IMG/VR virus record: IMGVR_UViG_3300034019_001589
Coordinates: 1 to 22,161 of that record
Length of the DNA: 22,161 nt
Strand: one strand, 5' to 3'
Source of the DNA: a virus
The notes beneath the pieces are model-generated. The model searched no databases. It was not told the DNA's origin and saw nothing but the letters and a program-made list of their open reading frames with translations. The position numbers were made by a program, and so were the translations under genes. Position 1 is the first letter of the stretch. The number at the start of each line of letters is the position of its first letter. This document shows positions 1 through 7,447 of the stretch, piece after piece.

Positions 1-3000
1 TTCCAGCGACCATTGTGGTTCTTCAGCATCAGATAGAAAGAATTCGCGTTTGATGTGGCATTATTGCCCAGCTTTCCATATTCGCCTTTGGTAGCTGTTC
101 TGGCTTTGTCCACGATGGTTTTCCATTGTTCCTTTTTGAGTTTGAAGGCTCCATCAATGGAGTTTTGAATTTGCTGGATGACCTCCGGCTGCAAGACAAG
201 CCGCATCCACAGGGCCTCCTGATCAAGTGGCGGGAGTTGTTTGGAGAGCGTGCCCCATAGGTGGTGCAGCGCTGTGACAAACTCGGTGGGTTTTTCGCCG
301 ATCACTTGGCGCATTTCGACAACGCTATCGAGCCCAGCCATCGCGGCGTCCCGCGTGCCTGAGACGGTGCGGGGCCCGTGGAATCCGCCATCCAGTAGGG
401 CGATGAAATCCTTTGGCCGCTTGAGCATCATGTCGATTCCGCTCGGAGGGACCAGGATGTTTTTGGTGACGCCGGCGTTTCGCATGATTTCGGCGTATCC
501 CTTGGGGTCTGTAAATTTGAAGGGGTCGTTGGTAATTACTTCAGTCGCCTTGTTTACTTGTTCAATAGCGGCTACGACCTTGTCTCTGTTTTTTACCGCT
601 TCGCCGATGAAGTCCTTGTTGCCGAGAGAGAATTTTGATTTTGCGAGTTGATAATTTGGAAGGGGAAGATCGAAGTTTCCTGGCTGAAATTTCACTTCGG
701 TATTATCGCGCAGCTTCGGAGTCATGCCCTCCTTTTGCTTGCCCTTTTTATCCAGCACAGGCTTGCCTTTGTCATCGAAAAGTTTCTCACGAATCATCAC
801 GCGGACGATAGGCACCGACTTCGCTTGGGGGATTGTCTTGGGCAGGGATTTTGCTGCTGTTGTGTAAAGCTGCGTCATCGAACCCGCGGGCATGTCGATA
901 CCTTTGTCCGGCACCGCATCCGGCATGGCTTGGCCGGGAGTGGGTCTTGTTGTTCCTGACACAAAAATGTCATCTGGGTTGTCAGTGAGCCAAAGTTTTT
1001 TGCCATTGATTTCCGTGACTTTTGGATTCCTTAAAAAGGCTTCGACCACTACAGGGTTTGCGGGCTCGTTTGTTTTGCTTGCAGCGGCACGAAGCCGATC
1101 ACCGAGGTCATTTGGAATCTTGTCTGCAATCTCGTCGAAATAGATTCCCAAGCTCTCAATGTCGTCTACATAGCGAGAATTGAATTCTGGCAATTCAGTA
1201 GAGTCTGCAAACCCATCCACTTTTAAGCCGTTGTCCATTCTGCCTGCGAGCTCTCGCATGACATCATTTGCGGTATCTACTGCGGACTGTGCGGAATCAA
1301 TTTGATTGGAAGCGTAGCCTTTTGCTGACTCGACATTATCGGTGAAAGAAAAACCACCTCGAGACAGGCCCGAGTTTCTTGCCCTATATTTCAGATCAAA
1401 TTTTTGGCCCTTAAAGTCAGGGCTGCCATGATAAACGGGGCCAACCAATCCCTGGCGCTTGGCTTCATTCGGCGTGATAGTTACATCCGGCATCGCTTGG
1501 CCTTTAGGCGTTGGCAGGTCTTTCGACAAGTCCGGCATGGCGGCGGGGATGTTTGGCAGGAGGTTGCCGTTGGCTTTGTCGTAGTCGAAGTGGAAGCCTT
1601 GGCGGCCGGTGCCTACGGCGGCGTCCACGCGGTCGAGGCGGAATTGTTTGATGGCGCTGCCGGGGCCGAAGGCTCCGTTGAGGGGGTTTTTGCCTCGGTT
1701 GTAGTTGGTGGCTATGCCGACGAGGGAATTGAGGGCGTCGCGCTTGGCGGTGCCGATTTTGTTTTCGCCTGGGAGGTTGTTGCGGTGGTTATCCATCCAC
1801 TGCTTGAGGTCGGTTTCGACCTGGCTGAGTTCCCAGTTGAAGGGGGCGAGGAATTCGCTGCGGTCGTTGATGCCTCGCATAGCGCGGTTGCGGAATTGGG
1901 TGAGGTCAAGGAGGACGGCGTTGAGGTTTCCGGCTTTGGTGAGCTGCCACTCAAAGGGGAGCACCTCGCGGGTGATGGCTTCGAGGTTGCCGAGTTTCTT
2001 GACTTGGAAGGCACCAGAATCGCCACTGCCGATGGCGTGGTAGCGGACCTGCATGCTTTCGCCTGTCTGGCCGAATTGCTCGAACTGGCGGGCGAAGTTG
2101 CGGATGTGGGGCATGAAGCCGTTGAGAAAATCGAAGGACTGCGGGAGCAGTTTGCCGCGAACACGGGTGATATTTGAATTTTTGTCTTTTCTGGGTCCGA
2201 GGTAGGGATCGTTATCTGGACGCAGTTTGGATCCGCCGAGGGCGCGGAGTTGCTCGCGAACCTTCTTGTGTTCGGCGTTGAGGTCGCGCTGGTCGCGGAG
2301 AATGGCTTGGCCGGTGACGGGATCCTGGATGGCGAATGCGTTGGCTTTTACTCCGTCGCCTCGGTCGTAGAATGTGACCTGAGGATTGTTAGCGAGGTCG
2401 CTGGCGCGGCCGCTGGGGGCGATCTTCACGCCGGCAGGTTTTTCGTGTGTGGGGTTGTTGGCCCACTGCCGGTAGTTGTTGATGTAGGTGCCGAGCTGGC
2501 CGAGGAGCGCTTTGTCGGTGGCGAGGAGGGGGTTTTCTTTGAAGAGGCTGCCGGGGGTGTCAAGCGGACGGCCGGTCTGGCCGTCGATGCGGATGCCGCT
2601 GGCGGTGAGAGATCGGGCTTGGGCGCCGAGGATGCCTTCAGCAAAAGTGAGGAAGTTTTCGCCTGCGGGTGCGCCTCGGCGGATGGCTGCGAAATCCATG
2701 GACTGGCTGGCTTGAGCGAAGGTCTCGGCGAAAATCTCGTCACGGGCCCAGTCGAGGCCGTCCATGTCGCCTCGGGCGAGTCCGCCTTGGCTGAGGTTCT
2801 CCATCTCGCTGGACAGCGTAGTGGGAGTAATCTCGAAGTTGCCGTCGGGGAAGGCGCTGGCGTTTTTGCCTCGGATGATGTTGCTGGCGTATTCGCGGGC
2901 ACGGGCTTGGACACCTTCGGGGCCGTAGGTTTTATCCACCCAGGCTCGGGCGGCGTATTTTTGCTGTCCATCGAGGGCTCCGCTGGCGAGGAGGGCGTGG

Positions 3001-4985
3001 CCGAATTCGTGAGGTTCGATGCCGGTGCGCTTGGCGTCGAGGTTGATGAAGACCTTGGCGCGTTCTCCAGGGGCGGATTGAACAAAGAGCCCGGCAGAAC
3101 CTGCTCCGCCTTGCGCTTGGACATTGGCGTTGTAGTCGGTGGAGTTGAGCGGGACGAAGTCGAGGGCGTTGCGGAAGGTGCCCTGCATGGCGGCGAGCTT
3201 GACGAGGCTGTCGGGTGTCTGGGTGGACATCATTTTACTGACATCACCACCGTTAAGTTCGACATCGACGAGCATGCGGGAGACATCACTGATGGCGGCT
3301 TGTTGGCGGCGCTGCTGGAGGCCGGTGAAGCGCTGCACGCCACCGCCTGCGGCACCAAATGCTGCGCCTGCTCCAAGTATGGCAGCGGCTTCTTCGTCGT
3401 CGCCTGCGTTGGCTGCGAGTAGCGAGAAGGGGGCGTTGATGGCGGCACCTTTCACTGCGCCTGTGGCGACTGCGCTGGATCCTCGCACTGCTTGGACGAT
3501 GGCGGGGTTGGAGAGTTTGCTGGCGAGGGCTCGCATCTGCGGGGAGAGGGCTTGATTGGCAGCGAGGCGGGCGGGGGTGCTCTCGATGCTCACGAATTGG
3601 CTGGGGCGCTCGAGGACTTCTTTGAAGGCTTGGGGCACGGCGTCGTTTGCGAGCACAGCGGCTCGGGCGGCTTGGTCGAGGCCGTTGGTGGCGTCGGCGG
3701 ATTCGCGGAGGATGATTTTAGCGGTGCCTGCACCGGTCTCGATTTTGCGGAGCACGCCGAAGCCTGCTTTGTAGACGGGGTAGAACCCGGCGATGGTAGC
3801 GGCTAACTCGGGGGGAGCCCCCACTGCGGCGGCTCCTGCGGCAATGCCACCGCCGATGCCGACATTTTTACCGAAGTTGAGGACTTTGCCTGCGGCAGAG
3901 ATGTCACGCGGCGTGAATCCTGTAGCGTTGGTGACGACATTGGCAAAGCGCTCTGCGAGGGCGTCGTTGCCTTTGACGAAGCCGCCTGCGACTTTTTCCA
4001 CAGCATTGGCTGCTTCGGAGCTCAAAACCTTCATGCCTCGGGATAGGCCAATGGCTTTGGCTCCGGCACCGAAGGGGATAAGGTTCGTAGGGTCGGCGAC
4101 CATTTCGATGACGCCGGCCTGCGACAAGTTGGGCGTTTCCTGCTGGCGGCGGCCGGTGGTGAGCATGGTGAGAAGCTCGGTGGGGGCGGTCTTGGTGGCG
4201 AGGTCTTGGTATTCGGCATCGATGCCTTTTTTGGCGATGTAGCCTTCAAATTCGTGGTCTTTGAGATCGTCCTCGGTGGTGGGGCGGAGCTTGCGGCCGC
4301 TCTCAAGGGCGTTCTGGAGTTGGACCTCGTTGTTGTAGAAGAAAAACTCGCCGGTCTCTTCGTCGCGGTATTTGGGGGCGCCTTGAATTCCTTCCTTTAC
4401 CCATCCGCCAAGCTGCATGGCGCCAAGGGCTGCGCGGCCGATGCCGGTCTGGAGTGTGGCTGGCGATTTCGCGATGGTCTCAAGTGGCGAGTAGACGGCG
4501 GTGTTGAAGGCATCCAGCGCTGTGACGACAAGGCCGCCCACTGCCTGTGCTGCGAGCTCGGCAGTGCCGGGGATTTTGCCTTCCGATTTGAGGCGTTCCT
4601 TGGTGGCCTTGAGCTCGAAATACTCGTCGCGGGTGGGTGAGTAGGTCGGGTCGTCTAAGGCTGCGACGGCTTCTTGGTCCAACTGCTCGCTGGTGAATTC
4701 TTGCGGAGGCGGAGGAGTGGAAGACTTTTCAAGGACATCAATTTCCTCGGTGGTGTATTCACGGGCCTCAAGCTGGGCAACGGGGCCCATGGCGGGTCCG
4801 CGGGCAGGAAGTGCCCCCTCGCCGGTGATCAGTCCGGGTGAGCCTGTTGGGTCAGGCGCTGTGAGTGTGCTTGCTACGGGAGCAGAGGCCGTTGGGGGAA
4901 GAGGCTCCTGCACCGGCAGCTCGGCGGCTGCCAGGGCATCGAGTTCATCGGATGTGAATTCTCTAACGGGGGATCCAGTTGCCAT
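1..4985 (-). CDS. Giant polyvalent/ejection protein: zincin and ADP-ribosyltransferase-like domains, 3'-partial
   Basis: One frame stays open from the ATG at 4985 to the window edge: 1661 codons with no stop, so the end is missing. In order: a Pro-rich N-terminus with three [RQ]E[FY]T[ST]xxxD motifs (8, 75, 95); helical regions with Gly/Ala-rich, possibly membrane-active segments (about 376-412, 533-549); a zincin motif HEFGH (659-663) with a second acidic stretch DEIFAE (749-754) as possible third ligand; and an ADP-ribosyltransferase-like domain (about 1175-1345) opening VYHGSPDF (1184) and GGFSFTDN (1210) then AKGYA. A further domain (about 1357-1661) is not identified. Such multi-enzyme 'polyvalent' proteins are injected with phage DNA. 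From about 1530 downward the DNA is AT-richer. It has no Shine-Dalgarno sequence; the start overlaps the previous gene by 23 nt. Both enzyme activities are inferred from motifs. Confidence 0.8.
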   Translation of the reverse strand, partial: MATGSPVREFTSDELDALAAAELPVQEPLPPTASAPVASTLTAPDPTGSPGLITGEGALPARGPAMGPVAQLEAREYTTEEIDVLEKSSTPPPPQEFTSEQLDQEAVAALDDPTYSPTRDEYFELKATKERLKSEGKIPGTAELAAQAVGGLVVTALDAFNTAVYSPLETIAKSPATLQTGIGRAALGAMQLGGWVKEGIQGAPKYRDEETGEFFFYNNEVQLQNALESGRKLRPTTEDDLKDHEFEGYIAKKGIDAEYQDLATKTAPTELLTMLTTGRRQQETPNLSQAGVIEMVADPTNLIPFGAGAKAIGLSRGMKVLSSEAANAVEKVAGGFVKGNDALAERFANVVTNATGFTPRDISAAGKVLNFGKNVGIGGGIAAGAAAVGAPPELAATIAGFYPVYKAGFGVLRKIETGAGTAKIILRESADATNGLDQAARAAVLANDAVPQAFKEVLERPSQFVSIESTPARLAANQALSPQMRALASKLSNPAIVQAVRGSSAVATGAVKGAAINAPFSLLAANAGDDEEAAAILGAGAAFGAAGGGVQRFTGLQQRRQQAAISDVSRMLVDVELNGGDVSKMMSTQTPDSLVKLAAMQGTFRNALDFVPLNSTDYNANVQAQGGAGSAGLFVQSAPGERAKVFINLDAKRTGIEPHEFGHALLASGALDGQQKYAARAWVDKTYGPEGVQARAREYASNIIRGKNASAFPDGNFEITPTTLSSEMENLSQGGLARGDMDGLDWARDEIFAETFAQASQSMDFAAIRRGAPAGENFLTFAEGILGAQARSLTASGIRIDGQTGRPLDTPGSLFKENPLLATDKALLGQLGTYINNYRQWANNPTHEKPAGVKIAPSGRASDLANNPQVTFYDRGDGVKANAFAIQDPVTGQAILRDQRDLNAEHKKVREQLRALGGSKLRPDNDPYLGPRKDKNSNITRVRGKLLPQSFDFLNGFMPHIRNFARQFEQFGQTGESMQVRYHAIGSGDSGAFQVKKLGNLEAITREVLPFEWQLTKAGNLNAVLLDLTQFRNRAMRGINDRSEFLAPFNWELSQVETDLKQWMDNHRNNLPGENKIGTAKRDALNSLVGIATNYNRGKNPLNGAFGPGSAIKQFRLDRVDAAVGTGRQGFHFDYDKANGNLLPNIPAAMPDLSKDLPTPKGQAMPDVTITPNEAKRQGLVGPVYHGSPDFKGQKFDLKYRARNSGLSRGGFSFTDNVESAKGYASNQIDSAQSAVDTANDVMRELAGRMDNGLKVDGFADSTELPEFNSRYVDDIESLGIYFDEIADKIPNDLGDRLRAAASKTNEPANPVVVEAFLRNPKVTEINGKKLWLTDNPDDIFVSGTTRPTPGQAMPDAVPDKGIDMPAGSMTQLYTTAAKSLPKTIPQAKSVPIVRVMIREKLFDDKGKPVLDKKGKQKEGMTPKLRDNTEVKFQPGNFDLPLPNYQLAKSKFSLGNKDFIGEAVKNRDKVVAAIEQVNKATEVITNDPFKFTDPKGYAEIMRNAGVTKNILVPPSGIDMMLKRPKDFIALLDGGFHGPRTVSGTRDAAMAGLDSVVEMRQVIGEKPTEFVTALHHLWGTLSKQLPPLDQEALWMRLVLQPEVIQQIQNSIDGAFKLKKEQWKTIVDKARTATKGEYGKLGNNATSNANSFYLMLKNHNGRW
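918..935. repeat. Direct repeat flanking the ART-like domain, copy B
   Basis: The 18-bp sequence ATCCGGCATGGCTTGGCC on the plus strand matches 17 of 18 bases of copy A at 1485-1502. On the coding strand both encode GQAMPD in frame (residues 1351-1356 here). It lies on the far side of the ADP-ribosyltransferase-like domain, 567 nt (189 codons) from copy A. Confidence 0.8.
1485..1502. repeat. Direct repeat flanking the ART-like domain, copy A
   Basis: The plus strand reads ATCCGGCATCGCTTGGCC and encodes GQAMPD at residues 1162-1167. A further partial copy (AAMPD) lies a little upstream in the coding direction, near 1531-1543. With copy B it brackets the AT-richer ADP-ribosyltransferase-like domain. 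Confidence 0.8.
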
Positions 4986-5790
4986 TGGGTTGTTGGACGA
5001 AAGTTTGGCCGCGGATGACGCGGGTGGCGGGTTGCTGGGGTTGTGCGGGGGCGGCTTGAGGGCTTGCTGGCTGTGAGCGTGCTTGGGCTTGAGCGAGGAC
5101 GCCGTCGAAATCCATGAGGGCCTTGTTGAATCCGTCTTCCGTTTGGCGTGGGTTTAGTCGAGCGATGGCTGCGGTGGCTTTGGCGCCCTCTTGCTCGGTG
5201 ATCTGGCCGGCACCTTTGAGGTTGTTGAAGGCTTGCATGAATGTGCCGCCTTGGACTTGCTCCAGCAGAGTGTAGAAATCGGCGGCTTTTGTTCCGCTGA
5301 ATGGCTCTTTGTTAATACCGAAAAGGTATTCGCTTCCTTTAGCACCGACCGATGCGCTCATGCCTGCGTGGCCTTTTAATTCGGCCAGCATGGATCTCAT
5401 GCCGGCGATCTCTGTGGCTGCGGCTTGCTTGCGGGATTCGACCTGCGCGATGTCGGCTTGGGATTTTTTAAGGTCAAGTTCGGCCTTTTGAATATCGAGC
5501 TGCGCTTTTTCAGCTTGGGCTTGGGCTTGGGGAGTGGACTGCTCTAGGAGGCGGGTGTTGAAGGTCTCGATGAATTCGGCTGCTGCTTGCGGGGTGTATT
5601 GGATGCCCTGCTTCATGTTTCGCAGGAGTTGCTTTTGGGACTCTGGCAACCGGGCGAAATCCTCGGCGGATTGCACGACGATGCTGCCAAAGTCAAAGCT
5701 GTTGCCTTTGGATGCCTTGGGCGGCGGTGGAGGCACGGCGCCGGCGATCTGATAGTTTTGCGCAAAGGCTTCGAGTTCGGAGGGGTCCAT
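4963..5790 (-). CDS. Ejection-type helical virion protein (275 aa)
   Basis: This 275-residue protein is Gln/Ala-rich and helical. Residues about 88-140 are a predicted coiled coil (AEKAQLDIQKAELDLKKSQA). Residues about 165-230 hold SGTKAADFYTLLEQVQGGTF, MQAFNNLKGAGQITEQEGAK, a motif I recall in many phage structural or transglycosylase-linked proteins. The short C-terminal part (TRVIRGQTFVQQPNGNWIPR) also looks conserved. It lies directly before the giant polyvalent protein and overlaps its start by 23 nt. Position and composition suggest an internal or ejection protein; I see no catalytic motif. It begins MDPSELEAFAQNY, 4 nt after the preceding stop. Confidence 0.6.
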   Translation of the reverse strand: MDPSELEAFAQNYQIAGAVPPPPPKASKGNSFDFGSIVVQSAEDFARLPESQKQLLRNMKQGIQYTPQAAAEFIETFNTRLLEQSTPQAQAQAEKAQLDIQKAELDLKKSQADIAQVESRKQAAATEIAGMRSMLAELKGHAGMSASVGAKGSEYLFGINKEPFSGTKAADFYTLLEQVQGGTFMQAFNNLKGAGQITEQEGAKATAAIARLNPRQTEDGFNKALMDFDGVLAQAQARSQPASPQAAPAQPQQPATRVIRGQTFVQQPNGNWIPR

Positions 5791-5794
5791 ATTA

Positions 5795-6316
5795 TTATTG
5801 CACGAAGTTCATGTTGATCCCGCCGGCGGGGTTGGCCTGTGGCTGGGCTGTGGGGGCTGCTGCTGGCACTCCGGTGTAGGGCTGCTGATTCGGAGCCGGT
5901 TGCTGGGCGAGCATGTTGGCGTTCACGCGGTTGGCTTGGGCGTTGTATTGGGTCTGATACATCCAGCGCTTGAGGTCGTGATCCATGACAGATTCAGCCG
6001 TTGAGACCATGCCTTGCCGTTTGCCAAGCGGCATGGTGTCGAATTTATCGATGGTTTCTTTGGTAAATAAGGGTGAACCGTCGGTTTTTGTGTAGTCCTT
6101 CAGCATGTCGAACTTGGCGTTGACGCCGTCCGAAGCGATGCGGTTTTCGGCGGCCTTGGTGAAGCCTCCAGTGACGCCGCTAGCTAGACTCGTCACTCCG
6201 CTGGCGATACCTTTAGCCAGGGCTTCGTTGCCAGCGGCGGTGATTTGGGATGCGTTGGTTTGGTATCCGGCGAGGATTTCGCCGGAGCGGTCGTTGACTG
6301 AGGGGTTGTATGGCAT
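5795..6316 (-). CDS. Ejection-type/internal virion protein (173 aa)
   Basis: This 173-residue protein has an Ala/Gly/Ser-rich helical N-terminal half (ITAAGNEALAKGIASGVTSL) typical of small phage proteins that pass through membranes. A charged middle (FDMLKDYTKTDGSPLFTKET) and a Pro/Gln/Ala-rich tail (QQPAPNQQPYTGVPAAAPTA) follow. No known domain is recognised. It sits between the YkgJ-like gene (4 nt gap) and the 275-aa protein (4 nt gap), within a cluster of ejection-type proteins. I infer a structural or DNA-ejection role. It lacks a Shine-Dalgarno sequence, so coupling is likely. Confidence 0.58.
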   Translation of the reverse strand: MPYNPSVNDRSGEILAGYQTNASQITAAGNEALAKGIASGVTSLASGVTGGFTKAAENRIASDGVNAKFDMLKDYTKTDGSPLFTKETIDKFDTMPLGKRQGMVSTAESVMDHDLKRWMYQTQYNAQANRVNANMLAQQPAPNQQPYTGVPAAAPTAQPQANPAGGINMNFVQ

Positions 6317-6320
6317 GGGA

Positions 6321-6614
6321 TTAGGTGGGGAGGTTTTTGGATTGGCGGGCTTCTATGCAGAGTGGGCTGCCTGGCTGGAAGGCTCGGCAGGCATTCGGAC
6401 GGTGTTCGTAAATTGCGCAGGCGACTCCTCGGCCCACCTCGCCACGGAGGGCGATGCAGCGTCCGCAGGGGTCGGTTTTGAGAAGGGGGTAGTCGGTGCG
6501 GAGGTATTCGGCAGGGATGCCGGTGGCGTCGGAGCGGTCGCGCCGGAGCACGGGCCAGCTCCAACGGTGCGAGCAACATGCGCCACACCGTTGACAGTCG
6601 TATTGGGATTCCAT
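6321..6614 (-). CDS. YkgJ-like cysteine-cluster protein (97 aa)
   Basis: This 97-residue protein starts MESQYDCQRCGACCSHRWSW. Cysteines at 7, 10, 13, 14, 50, 53, 66, 76 and 86 form the CxxCxxCC...CxxC...C...C pattern of YkgJ-family proteins, which are thought to bind zinc or Fe-S clusters. The tail YEHRPNACRAFQPGSPLCIE is also typical (P-x-x-C-R-x-F). The gene lies in the -1 frame relative to the PP-loop gene, and its first 262 nt overlap that gene's C-terminal end. It ends 4 nt before the next start. The two are probably an accessory pair, because PP-loop enzymes often work with metal clusters, but a joint function is inference. I see no ribosome binding site beyond CAAGG. Confidence 0.7.
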   Translation of the reverse strand: MESQYDCQRCGACCSHRWSWPVLRRDRSDATGIPAEYLRTDYPLLKTDPCGRCIALRGEVGRGVACAIYEHRPNACRAFQPGSPLCIEARQSKNLPT

Positions 6615-7447
6615 GTGGGTTTGAAGCCTTGCTCTGGGATGGAGTTGTCTTCGTAGGGGGCGAGGTGGGCGATGCTGTTTACCTCGCTGCGGAGCTTGGG
6701 GCACCACACGGGGGCGGAGAGGTGGCGGTTCACGCAGTTCCAGCAGATCGGGTAGTAGTCTGCGTTGTGGGATTTGTCCTGCTTGTGGCCCCACTTGCCG
6801 GAGGCGCGGTCGTAGCGGGTGGGGTCCATCGGGACGCCTTCGGCTTCGAGGTAGTCGAAGATGTCGTCGTCGGTCCAATGCCGCATGAGGAAAAGCTGGG
6901 TCGGGCTGTCATCCACACGGCGCACATCCTGGGCGAGTGGGACGCCGCCTTTGATGAGATCGACATCGGCGCTCTTCTGCCCGTGGAAAGCGGCATCCCA
7001 CGGCCAGTTGAACGAGCCGGTGGGGCGCTGGAGGACATCGGTGAGGCCGCACAGGTAGGGCTCGCCTTCCTTGGGGTGCTCGGTGCCGAGGCTGAGAACC
7101 AGGGCGCTGTGGTGGCCCCATTGATAGTATTTGAGAAAGTCGAAACGGGGTTCGCCGGTTTCGATGTCGAACCCATCCTGGATGGCGATGCGGCCGGGAG
7201 CGTAATCGAAGAGGGTCAAGTCCCACTCGCGGGCGAGGAGGTCGCTGTGGGCGTAGCGATGGCGGAAGCGAGGTTCACGCCACTGCACGCAGGGGAGCCG
7301 CACGCCGAGCTTGAAAATGAGGAGGTGCAGCATGGCGGTGCTGTCCTTGCCACCGCTCCAGAGGACGACGGGGTTGCGAAATTCCCGTAGCCAATACTCG
7401 GCTCGGGTCAGGGTTTCATCGACGAGGTTTTGCAGGTGTTGGTTCAT
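6353..7447 (-). CDS. PP-loop ATP pyrophosphatase, PAPS-reductase-like
   Basis: This 364-residue protein belongs to the PP-loop superfamily, which activates substrates by adenylation. The loop SGGKDST is at 31-37, following VVLW. HWTDDDIFDYLEAEGVPMDP (190-209) is the W-x-x-x-D-I/x-x-Y-L feature of PAPS reductases and related proteins. A Cys cluster (C235, C238, C249) near the end could bind a metal or Fe-S cluster. The start shares one base with the preceding stop. Residues from about 278 to 364 overlap a second gene in another frame and are Pro/Ala/Thr/Ser-rich, unlike the rest. The conserved core therefore seems to end near residue 277, and the natural stop may have been lost. Likely chemistry is sulphur or nucleotide modification, perhaps of nucleic acid; the substrate is unknown. 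Confidence 0.72.
   Translation of the reverse strand: MNQHLQNLVDETLTRAEYWLREFRNPVVLWSGGKDSTAMLHLLIFKLGVRLPCVQWREPRFRHRYAHSDLLAREWDLTLFDYAPGRIAIQDGFDIETGEPRFDFLKYYQWGHHSALVLSLGTEHPKEGEPYLCGLTDVLQRPTGSFNWPWDAAFHGQKSADVDLIKGGVPLAQDVRRVDDSPTQLFLMRHWTDDDIFDYLEAEGVPMDPTRYDRASGKWGHKQDKSHNADYYPICWNCVNRHLSAPVWCPKLRSEVNSIAHLAPYEDNSIPEQGFKPTWNPNTTVNGVAHVARTVGAGPCSGATAPTPPASLPNTSAPTTPFSKPTPADAASPSVARWAEESPAQFTNTVRMPAEPSSQAAHSA

Noticed and set aside
1712-3124. Minus-strand open frames at 1712-2164 and 2426-3124
   Set aside because: They are Ser/Pro/Thr-rich shadows in the wrong frame of the polyvalent gene.
2250-3422. A 390-codon open frame on the plus strand, with other long plus-strand frames between 241 and 4640
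   Set aside because: They lie opposite the giant minus-strand gene. Its strong GCC/CTC/GAC codon bias removes stops from the complementary frames. The translations are Gly/Val/Ala/Glu-rich with no domains.
6600-6640. Programmed -1 frameshift joining the PP-loop protein to the YkgJ-like protein
   Set aside because: The frames are related by -1, but I see no X-XXY-YYZ slippery heptamer near the junction, and the YkgJ-like frame has its own ATG at 6614.
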